A stretch of 64,000 bases of DNA from Akebia trifoliata (taxonomy: Eukaryota; Streptophyta; Magnoliopsida; Ranunculales; Lardizabalaceae), in assembly GCA_017979445.1 (NCBI GenBank), contig CM030714.1, forward strand, positions 7,633,049-7,697,048, written 5' to 3'. Shown piece by piece: positions 33,977 to 47,787 of this stretch. Numbering within the stretch: position 1 is the first letter of the stretch; every line of letters starts with the position of its first letter. Position numbers and translations under genes: made by a program. The notes under the pieces were generated by a model. That model saw only the letters and a list, made by a program, of their open reading frames with translations. It was not told the origin of the DNA and did not search any database.

Positions 33977-34456
33977 TAGGACCGCCAATGATTTGAAATA
34001 TACCTAATGTCCAAGTCGATCCAATAAAAAAAATGAAAAATAGGATTTTTGAATTGAAATCATAGATCTTATACAATTTCAAATCAAAATTGGATCTACC
34101 CTAATCTGATCCAAATATATTTTAATATATTTTTTTATTATTCATAATTTCATATAAATACATACAAATAAAACAATTAGTCTCTTTAGTTTTTCTCTAT
34201 ATTTGTAGTGAAAAATAGATTTTCTAAAATTTGAGTTGATTTTATATTTAATTTTTTTTTTAATATTGATAATTTGAAAACAAGGCATACATTCATATTG
34301 GTTTAGGATTAAGGATGAAATAAAACGGATTGGATTTAGTTCACACAGTCATTCATTTGATTGGATCAAATCAGATACTTGTATACTAAAAAAAAAACAT
34401 GGATCAATATTGGAGTGATGTTGATTTAATACTAAATCGATCTGTGACCAACCCTA
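33977..34456. mobile_element. hAT-type non-autonomous element with perfect 8-bp TSD
   Basis: Starts TAGGACCGCCAATGATT and ends GTGACCAACCCTA. Flanked by the exact 8-bp duplication CACTGGAC (33969-33976 and 34457-34464). 480 bp, no transposase. The interior resembles 47788-48192 and 52371-52829. Confidence 0.92.
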
Positions 34457-34464
34457 CACTGGAC

Positions 34465-37400
34465 CTGTAATCCTTAAAAGTATGTAAGACATAGACCATA
34501 GAAAAGGAAATCGCAAGGAATCTTTTACTTTATTACCTTTGAATTGAAGTAATATCTTCATATTCACAATAAAGTTTGTTCAAATAATTCATTCTAATTT
34601 TTTATTTTTTGAGTCGTGATAAAAGGACAGGCTAAAACATACATTGTTTGTACGCGGCTGAAGTGGCAAGTGCACAAAACCATATATCTTTTTCTTCAAT
34701 GTACACAAATTTTTTTTTTTTTTTTTTCAATTTGATTTTTTTGCAAGTTCATAAAATTTTATGCTTTACATCTACGTGGGATCCGAAAGTATTTTTGGCA
34801 CGAGGTCCATATACACAAGTCGTCCATTGGTCCATATAACATTATCTCAAGTATATTGATAATTATTTTTTGTGAGTAAAAAGGGGTAATACATCGATAA
34901 CAATTGAATTAGTACCTAAGGATTGCCAACAAAATGTGAAGTATCGAGAGCATTTCGTTGACCTTACTTAAGGAGTGAGAATGTCTTCGTTCCAATTTTA
35001 ACCATTCTATTACATTATAATGGATAAATGATCATCTCAAGGGATTATAAAAATGGAAAACTGATTGTCTTTGTAAAAGTATTTTGTCATGTACACGGGA
35101 GAGGGGTTTGAAGACAATAAATTAGAAATGTTGCATCTACTTATAGTTGAGGATGAGAATCCTGGAAAACATTGATTCTGATCACTAGAAATCAAGGAAA
35201 TGGGCAAATACCACACTAGTGTTATACAAAGAATTTCATAGAGCTTGTCATTGTTCTATATCTTAGGATGTATGGGGATTAAAATTATCCAAAACTATAA
35301 TAACAATAATGTTAGATATAAAATGTCTACCACCATAAAAATTATTATTTATTAAAAAATATATAAAATTTCAAATATACTTATTAAGATTGTATTATTT
35401 GTATATTGTAAATAAAAAAAATGTGGAATTGTCAATAATCCTTTTTCACCACCACTCTCTAAAATAATACCAAAGATTAAGTATATATCACCTTTTACTT
35501 TTTAACCATTAAAAAATATTTTTATAAATATATTGCTCAAAATCTTTTTTTTTCTTTCTTTAAATATATTTTTTTGCGTGTTACTTGAAAACCTTTGGCA
35601 CAATCTCGTGGAAAATAGATGTTTTATGTGTACAATACATTTTATTTTTAATAGATAAGCATATTTTTAACAATTCCAGTAAATTGGTGTGGTTGGATTT
35701 GGACTTAAGTCTCTGGTATCATCACCCAAAAACTTTATCAACTAAGATAGTTGACACATTTCTTTTCATATACAATGTCATTATATATTTTATATTTTAT
35801 TTACAGAGTAATTGAATTTCACTTCTTTACTATTAAAATAAGAGGAGGTGGAGTAGAAGTGGTTTGACATTGAAATTAAAAATTTTAAAATGACTTTATC
35901 TTGTCATTTAAAATTTATATAATTAAGATCATTTTGATAAAAAATATAGAAAATCTTTGGTTAGTTTTCAAAATTACAAAAATATCTTTGTAATCTTCAA
36001 AATCAACTTTAATTAACTTTTAAATTACAAATAAGCCATTCAAATACGAGAGCATTTGGATATGCCACCTTCTAATATCATAATTAATGATAACTTTGTC
36101 TTCTCAAATAAGTTACATTTAAATGGTGTTGGGTATTTTTCATCCCTTGTACCTTGAATAATACATTTATCCTTTTGTACCTCACCAAACAATAATAAAT
36201 GATATTTTTGTCTTCCTAAACTAAATAATACTTAAATAATGTTGGATACTTTCAACAAACTTTTGGACAATATAATTATCCTTTTGTACTTTATACTCAA
36301 TGCTTGTAAATCAAGGATAATCTTATCCTTTAAAAATAAATGTTTTTGTGGAAAAATAATTTATAAGTAAGGTCCTGCTTGGGACATAATAAATCATTTC
36401 CAAATGAAAACATTTTGCAATGCAAATTCTTGTAGTGGAAAATTTACTATTGCTTAGTAGCCATTTAAAATCCTCTGCAAAATCAATTCTAGTGCTTCGT
36501 TGAATTTTGCAAAGATTTCTTTTTATTATAAAATATTTTCAACTTAGTCAACCTCGTCAATGGAACTATTCAAATTATAAAAATACCCTCGTATTGGAAT
36601 TACTAAAATACTCATCATGTAGTAAACTACTCAAATTACAAACATACTCTCGATACTTGTTTCAATAACATGAATATGAATTTATAACAATATACTCGTG
36701 GTGAGGGGGTATCAGGTATAAGGGTTTTTTGTAATTTAATTGTTTATTGAGACGTATTTTTATAATTTTAATATACAATTGATGAGGGGTAATTTTCATA
36801 TCTGGGGGTACTTTTTGTAATTTAAATAATTTCTTTTATGAGGATACTTTTACAATCTTGATATGCATGGGTTGAAGTAGAATAATGTTTGAAAATGATT
36901 TGTGGCACTTTTGCACTACCAATCATTTGATAAATTTCTTTAGAATTTAGGTGATCCAAGCAACTTTTTTGCAATATAAATCATTAGTATTATATAACCA
37001 AGCATACATAAAAGCTGATTTCAAGAAAGAAAAAAATAAAGAATTATATATTTGAAATATACTAAACATGGTCTAAATTGAAAAAATAACATTTCAAGAT
37101 AGGTGTATATGTAAATAGTACAAAAATGGAGGTTTGCCTTTAAAAAACAAAAATAGAAAGTGAATTTTCTAAGTTTAAACTTTAAACCAAGTTTGTTGTT
37201 TGATTGGAAGATAAAAACATAAAGTTTTCTAAGAAAAGTTACATGTTCTTAAGGGCTTTGTTTTATTTGGCTACTAGATTCCCATCATCTTTGATTGATT
37301 GGATGTACAATTTTTTTTTCTACTTTAGGTTTGGATCTACTCTAAGAATCTAAATCTACTAAATTCGATTTTTAGATTATATAGATTTTGAGTCAAATTT

Positions 37401-38500
37401 GACCTATCATATATCTTGTAGAATTTGCTCGTGCTTACAACACAAGTAAATTCATTGGAGTAAAAGAGGAAAGGTAGTAAAAATAAAGGGATATTACTAA
37501 AAATGGTGAAGAGAGTAAAGACAATAAAATTGAAGAAAAATAAGAGAAAAGACAATAAATTTGAATTGTCCACTACTTATTTGACTAAAAATGGGATTCA
37601 TCGTTGTGTTTTATTTTAAAATCATCTCAGTCGCCATTATTTTTGTAGAGTACCTTAAGTTTGAGACTTATATTTTCATAGTAATTTGACTTGATGGGTT
37701 TCAGATCCTAACAACAATAAATGATTCATTATACACTACAAGGTTTTAGGATCCATTGATTAGCCTTAGAAGTTTGTAAATAAGTAGCTAAGTATTCTAC
37801 CTTTATACTCACTAGAAGGTGGCATATACAAAAAGCACATGTATCTGACGAATTTATTTATAATTTAAAAATTAATTAAAATATAATTTTGTAGATTGTA
37901 ATTTTTTGATTTTCAACCCAAATGACCCTAACTCTATCAAGATTAAATGTTAAGATGTGATCATTTTTTAAATTCAAATTTTAGTAAGACTAGTCAACTC
38001 TTCTAATTAATCTTTTTATTATTTGAATTTTTAACAACAGTAAAAATAAAATAAAAAATTCAATAGATTCTATTTTTCCCTTAAACTTGTGTAAAGGGTC
38101 CAAAAATGTCACTCAAATTCAAAAGACAACACCATGAACCAACAAGACCATAACCAGTTGATTGACAATACCACACCCATGGAACAAGGCAAGCATGACA
38201 AGTCAGCAAGATGTGAAATAAGACAATAAATGTGGATGTGGGTCCTACTTTTGATGGGAATTAGGTCCCACACAATTAAGAAGGTTACAGTCCATTGTGA
38301 TTGGATAACTTTTTGGGTTTTAATTATTTCTTTTTTAGAATGTAGCCCATAGGAAAATGAAATGAGGGCCCAATTATGGAGGGGTGGGGGCTATCATGTC
38401 ATGGAAAAGGTAGCCAAAAGTACAACAAGTGGATCCATGCAAACTTGAGCAACTGATATTCCTCAAAAAGGGAGGCCAAAGCAACATATATGGTGCTTGT
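34465..38500. other. Gene-free AT-rich region
   Basis: No gene supported; no ORF has a recognised family. Contains a tandem duplication at 36073-36290 and many A/T runs. Confidence 0.5.
36073..36290. repeat. Imperfect tandem duplication, about 108 bp unit
   Basis: Both copies carry AATGATAnnTTTGTCTTC, TTAAATnnTGTTGG and ATTTATCCTTTTGTAC-like blocks in the same order. Confidence 0.6.
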
Positions 38501-38504
38501 TTGT

Positions 38505-39119
38505 TGGAGGATTTACAGATACCCCTCCATGTTTTGGTGAAAATTTAATGTAGTCACCCATGTTTTCAAATTGACCATATACCCCTTGACTTTGGTCTTC
38601 TTTAAAGATAAATAAAAAATGACCCAATTGCTTTGATTTTTAATTTTTCTAAAAAAAAATCTCAACTTCTATGATAAATTACATTTAATTAACTAAACTT
38701 TCTAATTATTTTTTTCTTTTAAATTTAGTAGGTGAAGCACTTACAAACTTTAACCAACTCAGGAAGCTAGTACCTTCACTTACCCATTCAACCTCACTTT
38801 TAACCCGTCCTTCCAATTCTCACCTCAATGACCTCTTGTAAAAAATAAAAATTCTTTATTTTTTTTGAGTCACGATCTAGAGCAAGGTCTCGTATCCAAT
38901 TCTTATAAGAAAATACATTGTACATGTGGGATGAGAATTAACACATTGGACTGTTTACCATACAGAAAGATGATTTGGTTAGGTATCCAATGTAACTTAA
39001 ACTCCTACCAAAACATGCCACATGACAATATTATTCTAGATCTTGACTCTATTTTTTTATATACAAAAAATGATCTCTTAGTATTGAGGCTTGAAGATTG
39101 AGGGAAATTTGTTTGCTAC

Positions 39120-39187
<68 letters not shown>

Positions 39188-39355
39188 GTGAATACAGACA
39201 ATTTTTAGTAAGAAAAATCAAGGATTTTTGTCTACATGTGGAAGGAAAGGGTAATTATGTCATTTTCCAATAGTCTATTTGAGAAAATAAAGGTCAAGGG
39301 GGGTCATGACTTTCGTTTGAAAATAGAGGGTATCTCGGGTACGTTGTTTGCACAA
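38505..39355. mobile_element. Inverted-repeat element, family F copy 2, with poly-A
   Basis: The left arm has CAGATACCCCTCCATGTTTT and CCCTTGACTTTGGTC; the right arm, reverse-complemented, has GAGATACCCTCTATTTTC and CCCTTGACCTTTATT. The interior holds the 61-A run at 39123-39183. Confidence 0.5.
39123..39183 (+). repeat. Poly-A run (61 A)
   Basis: Uninterrupted A homopolymer; the overlapping poly-lysine ORF is an artefact of it. Length is likely unreliable in assembly. Confidence 0.95.
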
Positions 39356-39359
39356 GGAC

Positions 39360-42265
39360 AAATTTCGAGCCCCACAGATTGACTTTTACACGTTACATGC
39401 ATAAATTAATCAAACAGTACTTCTTGTAATAAATTAAAAAAAGACCATAAAATCCCTTTATTTTTAGAAATAGATTCTACAAAAAATACAAAAGTTTTAA
39501 GTGAAAAACAGTGATTCTATAGAGGAACTGCAACTGTACGGAATAGGTTTTAATAATAATAATTGGGTTTGATAAATAGTAAAACAGGACACTTAATGCA
39601 CATAAAAGGTTGTGGACGAAATAAGGGGATTTTTCCTCATGTGGTCCCCCCATAGTTTGATTTTACAAAAGACTTGGATTCTATAAATTTCAATTCTAAT
39701 GAAAATCTTGTAAATAAATATATATATATTATTTTATATGTTTCTTGTTGGATGAAAAAACTTAATTAGAATAAAAAAATTCTTGTTCTTTCTAACCTAT
39801 AATTAAAGAATATTAATTCATTAATTACTATTGAGAATACACATTTTAGTCCATAAAGTATAAAGTAAGTCAAGAGAATACCAAGGTCAATTATAAAGCT
39901 TAGATTAATTGTGAATTATGATTGTCGGAAATTGGATAAAATGAAATAATCGTGAGAGTTAGTTATGTTATAAGTTGTGTGATTTATAATTAATTTATTA
40001 TTTTTGTTTGATTTGATTATTAGATGATTTCAAGATCCGTTTAATTATGTTTTTGAGTGTAAAATCATATGAATATACGAGAATTAATAATTCTATCCCA
40101 ATTTCACTGGAAAAAAAAAATACAAAAATACTTTCCTAACTAACTTAGTAAGGAAAAAATTCTTACGAAACTTGAGGTTTTGTTTTAATGGTGGATAAGC
40201 TTTGGTAAGGCCTTTTTTACTTAGTCCCTATCAAGTTAGTAAAACTAATTAGACTAAAAAAATACTTGTTGGGGTCTCGATAAAAAATCGAAAAAAAAAT
40301 ATAAAATCTTATAAATTTGGACAGCTTAGGACTTAAGATGTAGGACAATTTTGCCCTTATACAATTTTATAATGCCATATTGTGTATAAATAATTAATGA
40401 GTCATGATGGAGTAACATTGTAATGTACATCGATTTTGACATTCTAATGTGGCGTTGAACACATAACCATAGATGCTTTTTAAATGTATCTCGATGAAAA
40501 GCATATATGAATAAAGTCCACTTGTTGTTTATTGAAATTATTAAATATATAAAATACTTTTAGTATTTAAACAAATACTTATATTTATGAATTTAAATGT
40601 AGCAAATAATTTGGCTGAGTTTCTTATTTGACTTCGAAATTTTCGAGCTAACAAAATAAATTTCTAACTTGTAAGCCAAGCCGATTGATTGTAACTTTTT
40701 TGGAATTTTATAAATAATCACATGGAAATGAAGTTTTTCTCGACAAAGTTTGGAGCTGACTTGACGTAATTCAAAAATATAGTCAGAGTGGGATGAGGCC
40801 CATGTAGAAGTGGAGCCCACACTGTTTTTGGAATATTTTCTTTTTCAACTCATGTGAGTCCTACCTTCTCAGTGATTGCTGGTAATAAGACGTACTTGTA
40901 CAATTTGAAGATTTATTTACAAGTGGTAAGAGTTTTTATGATTGGGGAGGGTATTGTTAGAAAAGTTATTTTTCCCCAGAAAATCAGATTTGAATACATA
41001 TGATTTTTGTGGGAAAATTGTTGATTTTGGAAGAAAAAAAAAATGTTCGAATCTTCTACCCAACATAGTAGAAATACAATATTTTCTCATCTCATGATGT
41101 TATCATTACAATTACACCCATACATCCTAAACTAAAAACTAACTCATTTTCTTTCATTTTCTAAGATCCAATAAAATATTGAAATATGGCTTTAAATTAA
41201 TTCATCTTCACCATACCAATTTATTTTCCTCAAAAACATTTTCTTTGTAATCACACAGATCCTAAGTAGCAATGAGAATTGATCCACCAGTACCAACCCC
41301 TTTTAGACTAGTTGGGGGGGGGGGGGGGTTTCGGTAAGCTTGGGTCGGGTTTAATGGGGTCCTACCCTTTACAAATTCAACAAAGGATCTTACAAATGAG
41401 TACATAAAAATTTACAATCCCAAACTTTAATGCCATATTAGGACAAATTTTTGCTCCCAACTTTAGTTGGCGAACACCACCCATATATAGTCTAGTATTT
41501 TATTTGGGTCATGAGTTAAATTCGGGTGAAGTGTATGCGATCGAAGTTCGAAGGAAAAGGGTTTGAGAAGCAAGGAAAGTTCCCTATTGTTTTCTCTTCC
41601 TTCAGCTTTCATATTTCAGTTTTTTCATTTTTTGCATCAATGGGAATAATCTTAGCTGTGAGCCAAATAAATTATTTTCATCCATAGAAAATAATTTCAA
41701 TCATGTAAAAGTACAAAATCCAATCATCAGACTTATGCATATCTTGATTATACATATATCCTCGTAGTATAAATGAAAAATCCAATGATTGGGATTTATA
41801 ATGCATGTATCGATAATACTTATCCTGAGAATAAATCTTGATCATTTGATTTCAATTTTATACAATTGAATAATAAATTTTTTACAAGAGTCATTTTCCT
41901 TCAATCATCGGAAGCGAACCCTTTTCAATGTATGTGCCTCAAAAAATTTCATATTGATCCATTCATGCATTATATATCATATTAATTATTGGTTTTATTT
42001 ATTTTTTTTTTAATTTTTTTTACGAATATGTTAATTGAATTTTTCTTATCTTGGTGTGATACATAGATGGGACCATGGATATTTTTCCAAATTATAAGTT
42101 TTGGTGACTGTTATAGTTCATTTTTTCATTATTTGATTTTGTTTCTTTATTATTGTATCTATTATATTGGCTTGTAGTAGATTTAGCAAAACAAACATTC
42201 CCCTACTCATTTAAGGAAGTGTTCTTTTATGTTCTTTAAGCACCCTCCCACCAACCCAGCAAATT
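39360..42265. other. Gene-free AT-rich region
   Basis: No gene recognised. Includes a family A-like fragment near 40436-40515 (CATAACCATAGATGC, ATCTCGATGAAAAGC) and a 15-G run at 41314-41328. Confidence 0.5.
41314..41328. repeat. Poly-G run (15 G)
   Basis: Fifteen consecutive G on the plus strand. Confidence 0.95.
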
Positions 42266-42267
42266 AA

Positions 42268-42496
42268 ATGCAAGATGTGGTCTTCATGTATGCAGCCAAG
42301 GTGCATGGAGGATTAAAAATCCTCCTCCGACAACTCAACACATGCCATGTAAATCACAATTTTAATTTTAATTTTTTTTTTGCAAAGGAGATATTTCAAG
42401 CATTAATTCCTTGGATTGTGGCTTACGTGGTGTGTGTTGAGGTGTGGGAGGAGGATTTCAATCCTCCACTCTGGGTGCATATGATCTGGACTCACT
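42268..42496. mobile_element. Mutator-like MITE, family C copy 3
   Basis: Carries the family's arms GGTGCATGGAGGATTAAAAA and GAGGATTTCAATCCTCCAC, with ACACATGCCATGTAA / TTACGTGGTGTGTGT internal repeats. The left terminus is diverged; the right end GATCTGGACTCACTC matches the family. Confidence 0.7.
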
Positions 42497-42499
42497 CTT

Positions 42500-43365
42500 G
42501 CCAAAAATTTAGTGTCTATCTGATTGTGTAAGTTCAAATATGACTTATGAAATAGCACAGATCCCAACCATGTAAGTTAGACATTTGACCGTTGATTTTT
42601 GTGTATCTCAATGATATATTTTTGATGATATTTTTCTCATACATAATTTCCAATCATTGTGTATTGTGTTTACATCATGCAGATAGTATGTTATATATTT
42701 CACTAGTCAATGCAAGTAAGGGTGGTTAGTAGTCAATGTGAAAGTGGTGTCAGGTTGTGGGATCACCACTCCACGACCTAACACCACTTTTCCAAACAAA
42801 ATAATTGAGAATGAAATACTCAAAATGTGTGACAATCGTTTAGAGATAATACCATGTGCTTTTGGATATAATCCTAAACAAGCCAATAATCAATACGACG
42901 ACTTTCCCTTCCACTGAAGAATTTGATATTATTGTTGATATTACTAGAGGTGACAAGACCCGAGTCAAGATTAACAATACTATTGTTATAAAGATCACAC
43001 ATTTGACTATTCTATGGCCAAGATTGTTGTTTTAACTAGTGCTCTTGAAGGGCATTTCGCAATTGACTTTGTGTTGTATTTTTTATTTTTTTTAACTTCG
43101 AGGTGCGTGATATCAGGTTGGGCATTTTTGGAAAGCGCCAAGATGCATGATGAGATCGATGATCATAACGTTGTTGATTCTGTTATTTGCAAGGTCGTTA
43201 TCGTCAATTATAAGAAATAGGTAGCTTACAAGATAAGTGTTAAGATGGATATGTTCACTTCCAGTGCTATTTGAGATTTTGATCTCTTCGACCCTGAGGG
43301 AAAAGTCACTTTTAGTGGGGACGAAATGCATCCATACATGTTGACCCTCAATGCATATTCTCTCT
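42500..43365. other. Intergenic, possible gene relic not identified
   Basis: ORF-like stretches with mixed codons near 42900-43220 (for example MAKIVVLTSALEGHFAIDF) are interrupted and match no family I know. Treated as non-coding. Confidence 0.35.
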
Positions 43366-43367
43366 TA

Positions 43368-43611
43368 TTGATGCATGGTTTTAAAACTCAGTTTCACGTC
43401 TCATCTCATCCATGCCAGATACCGAGTAATCTAGGAAAACTTTTCCGATACGTTTGAGATGTCTCATTCAAAAATGAGAAAAATGAACGTGGGGTTTTAA
43501 ATCGAATTTGAAAAATTGACTTGTTTGTTGGTCTCATCCATGCCTGATACCGAGACGACTCGGGCTATACGTCTCGATCTCGGACGAGTTTTGAAACCAT
43601 GGATTGATGAC
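43368..43611. mobile_element. Inverted-repeat element, family G copy 2
   Basis: Ends GATGCATGGTTTTAAAACTC and, from the right, CAATCCATGGTTTCAAAACT. The inside has repeated TCATCCATGCCnGATACCGAG blocks. Confidence 0.75.
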
Positions 43612-43614
43612 CTC

Positions 43615-44635
43615 CAACTGATTAATTATGTACCAAGTCGTCTCATTCATCCCATACTGGGTTGATTTTGTATGCTAAGTCGATAGTCCAAGCCCAAAGT
43701 AGAACCAGTCCTCACTTACAACTGCAATAAGAGTCCAAGCCCAATGTTTGTGAATAAGTTAAAGAAAAATGTACCTGATCCCATTGAGCTCATGATCTAT
43801 TTTCTAAGGAATTGAACACATCTCCTTCTCCAAGTAAAACCTAGCATGCCAAACCAATAAATATAAGGCCCATGGCACTTCTGAAAAAATAATTAATTTA
43901 TTTATGAATTCTTGGATGACTATTACATAAACCCCCATAGGGTATTAGATATATCAAATTAGCCTAATATGAATATTCTAAAATATCTTAATTGATATGT
44001 TCTAAATATATCATTCTCCATCACAATCTTCCATTTGTGATACTGTGTATCTCATGCACCTTACTACAATGCATCTTATTGCATGGTCCAAAAATCTTAA
44101 TCTACTTTCCCCATAAATTCTCTTGATTGGTTGCAATCATCGAAACAAGTCTCATCATGATGGCAGCCCTATTCAATCTTTGATCACAATGAGATCCAAT
44201 TGCACTCTTCCTCAACTTTCAGCAAGTACGTAGAAGACCACATTAGTTGGTAGGTTGAAAGAACTAACCCAATGTTATATGTAGGCTTTTGAGGACTGAT
44301 TTAACCGTTCGTCTCTTCTTACATAAGATAGAGAATTGAACTTTTCAAGATGAGATGAATGACAAAAATAAAATTAAAAAATGAGAAATTTTGTAATGTA
44401 AGTATTCAAAATTATTCAACTTTCAGTAATTAGGAAATGATTGGGGCCTAGCGGTTTGAATAAAAGGGTGGGGTCCTTTTAGTCCTTCACTTACCAATAA
44501 AAAAAATCATGGTGTGTATAGACATCCCAATTTAAACGGGCCAAACTCGAAAGAGTTCAAAAAGACTGTATTTTATTTTAAAAAAATCGTCAATGGACTT
44601 AAGGATTCAAAATTTTAAATTCGATCATTTTTATT
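43615..44635. other. Intergenic, no feature recognised
   Basis: No gene or repeat border supported. Confidence 0.45.
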
Positions 44636-44639
44636 CAAA

Positions 44640-45560
44640 TCAAATGCTCTAATCCTAACCAAGTCCAACCCAACCCCTAAACCCAATGAACATAAACCAA
44701 TCTTAAACGCAACTCAACCTAAACCATTACCCAATCCTAAGCCCAAACCCATACTTATGTCTATGATCATAAACAATCAAGATTCATACAATCAATGATC
44801 ATTAATAAGGGGCATTTGTTACTATCACAACCCACCACTCAAAATCATTCTACCCAACCTCATTGACATACCTAAAAGGCTAAAAGCTATACAAATCATA
44901 CTACAATCCACATCCCATGTCATAACCTACCTTCATCACTTTCTATAAACCCTCATCACAAGTCATCCTCACACTCCACCTCCTTAATCAACTCACCCAA
45001 CACACATCCCATACCTTTTTGACACATGTCTCAATTTCCTCCACCCTCATAAAATATCAATAACCACCCCCCTTACACCACCATTTTTCTAACCAAAACT
45101 CATTTATCTTAACCCCACTTAACATTCAATCCATATGGACTGAAAGATCTAACCCATTTGAATCTAAAATAACCCCCTTATACCACCTTCTACATATACC
45201 CTCCCCTTAACTTTAAATTTCACATATCTCACTTATAAACCTCATGTTGTTCTCTACATTTTTGCATTTTCAACCCATTTTATCCCTAAAAGTAGCCTTC
45301 AACACCTTTAAAACCCCCCTTTCCCTATTAAAAAGCCCATGTTTGAATCCCTTTTCTCAAGTCTTTCAACTCTTAATTCCTTTGAAGAACATCTCAATTC
45401 ACAATCTCTATATTAAAATACCTTTACTATCATCCTCAAGTTCAAATACAAGAACAAGAAGACATATTAGGAGATTAAGAAAGAGAAATTTCAAAACAAG
45501 GTAGAGTAAGGAATTAGTGATGTAAAAAACCCCATATCTTTCTCATCTCCATTTCCCTTT
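44640..45560. other. Strongly G-poor, C-rich block
   Basis: Over about 900 bp the plus strand is dominated by A, C and T with very few G (for example CCAACCCAACCCCTAAACCC). The composition is unlike its neighbours. The ORF at 45244-45504 follows this bias and matches no family. Confidence 0.6.
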
Positions 45561-45569
45561 TCTATCTCC

Positions 45570-46590
45570 CTCCCTCATTTCTTTAATTTTTATTTAGAAA
45601 GCCCTAAGGTGTAACTCTAACCCTCCATTACCTTTGGTAGATCAGACCTCGGTTCGATCGAAAGTGTAGCGATTGAAATCCCTTTTTCAAAATAAAATTT
45701 TGTTATCTTTAATCCCCATCCACAATTAGCATACACCACGAAATTGTCATCTTTTACAAATCCATTATGTGTAAGGGTACAAAATCGTCATTTTCTCAAT
45801 TTTATTTTCTTTATTACATTTTCGTAAAATGACTACGTTTTTAAGATTACTCGATGGAGAGAGATGGGTGCCTAATACCTTTTTCTTTTCTATAATCAAA
45901 CTACTTACTTAGATCTTAAGTAGACCAACACGTCGAATCCATTTACTATAAAGAAAAATTTTATTTTTCTCAAAAATCACATTTTAAGTTCCCATTCACA
46001 CCATTTTTTTTATAAAGAATGCCAACAACTCCAAATCCACGTAGTGATGATCTTTGGATTCGCAAATTGCGTATCTACCATGTGAATTTATTATATTAAT
46101 GATATGTATTCATTTTTAATATAAGTTTGTGTATAATTAAATTATAATGGTGTGGTAATATCAATGCAATTTTAAGTATGGGTCGATCATGTGACTCATT
46201 AAAAACACATGATCTCAATGATAAATTCCAATCATTGGATTTCATAACTAAATGATCGGGATGATTTGTCTTTTTTTTTTTTTTTTTTGTCATTTTCCGT
46301 AAGTGGATTGGAAAGTGACACTTCAAATATTGGGAAAATTAATTAATACCCTATGAGAGAGGTTTCTTTCTAAATAGTCCCTAACTATTGGGTTGTAGTT
46401 TCAAAGTCCATTAAGTAAATTTTTTTTTATCATAATGTCCATCAACGTCTTTTCTCCTTATAATATTTTTGTAGCACCCAAATAATCGTTTTCTCATCCT
46501 CTTCATATACTTAGAATTTTCACTAGTGATTGCAGTCATTTTTTATTTATTTTCCATCGTGAATGATGAATAGAGAATGATATATATACA
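45570..46590. other. Intergenic, no feature recognised
   Basis: AT-rich with a T run near 46271-46289. Nothing supported. Confidence 0.45.
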
Positions 46591-46591
46591 G

Positions 46592-46932
46592 GGGAATGCT
46601 AACGTCCAAGACCTCGTGGGGACGTTATCATTGTCCACCACATTTACTTTTTAATAATAATCATCCTTATTTTATCTTTTAGTGAAAAAATATAAGGGCA
46701 TAATAAACGCATGTTTACATAATAAATGTTAAGGACATTTTAATCTTTTGATTTAAATATTTGTTTTTATAATAAATGTTTTGAATGCCAACATAATAAA
46801 TGTATTTATTATATAAAAGACTAACATACCCTTATTTTTTTCACTAAAAGACAAATGAGGAATAGTATTATTGGGAAAAAATGTAGTGGAGAGTGCTAAC
46901 CGTCCCCATGAGATCTTGGACGATAGCATTCC
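46592..46932. mobile_element. Foldback element, family E
   Basis: Ends GGGAATGCTAACGTCCAAGA and, from the right, GGAATGCTATCGTCCAAGAT, with the arms continuing through TGGGGACG and CCACTACATTT-like sequence. 341 bp, single copy in the window. Confidence 0.8.
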
Positions 46933-46955
46933 ACGTACATACATATTATATATAT

Positions 46956-47316
46956 GGGTCTCGCTCAACAGCTAACGTTAGGGAGCAACGCCTTTGTCCT
47001 ATATGGCTTAATAGTTTCATGTTGGATTGATTTTTTGTGAGGTTAATCTTTAAGGTGAGGAAATCATCCTACAAAAAACCAACTCAATCTGAAACTTCTA
47101 ACCCATCAAAATTCAAAAGTGATTTAGAATTGTGAATCGTCAAATTTTATCGTTAATTTGTAAATCACTTTGATGGTTATAAGTTTCTTATTGGGCTGAG
47201 TTTTTTGTGAGGATGAACTCCTCATCATAGAGATCATCCTCACAGAAAATCAGCCAAATCCAAAACTTTTAATCTATATAGGACAAATTTTGGCTCCTAA
47301 CATTGGTTGTCGAATG

Positions 47317-47322
<6 letters not shown>
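46956..47322. mobile_element. Foldback element, family B copy 2, in a TA repeat
   Basis: 367 bp, starting GGG after TATATA and ending CCC before a long TA run. The arms share GTTAGGGAGC / GTTAGGAGCC and TTTGTCCTATAT blocks, then GAGGATGA / TCATCCTC. Matches 26518-26883 in plan and length. Confidence 0.85.

Positions 47323-47361
<39 letters not shown>
47323..47361. repeat. (TA)n microsatellite
   Basis: Long TA run abutting a family B element. Confidence 0.95.
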
Positions 47362-47364
<3 letters not shown>

Positions 47365-47787
47365 CGCGCCTAGTTTTGAACATTTATATGTATTTTTTCA
47401 ATTTATTTCAATGCTCTATACCAAAAAAATTACAAACGAAATTAGAATTTAAGTTTTTTGAAAATTTCATAACTTTTGATTCAAGTGTTCATCTTGCAAC
47501 TATAATATATGCATTTTGTGTACTCCAAAAATATTGTAAAGAGATATGAGGTTTGACATTATCAAGTGACAACTGAAATTTTGGGACTCTAGAAAGAAAC
47601 CCCTCCCACAGGTCTATCGAGTAATTTTTCCTTGAATATTTTGCACATATTTATTTAACTCATCCCACCAGACGACCGAGTCAATAAGTAGACTCAACCC
47701 AATTACACCCAAGTCTTGATATTTCTATGTCTTAAAACAGAATATAAATATCTAATAAAAAAAAGTACAAGAAATTAATTGTGAAAT

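Noticed and set aside
39091..39273. Poly-lysine ORF
   Set aside because: It exists only because of the 61-A run.
42900..43220. Possible decayed protein gene
   Set aside because: Short ORFs in different frames with no recognised motif.
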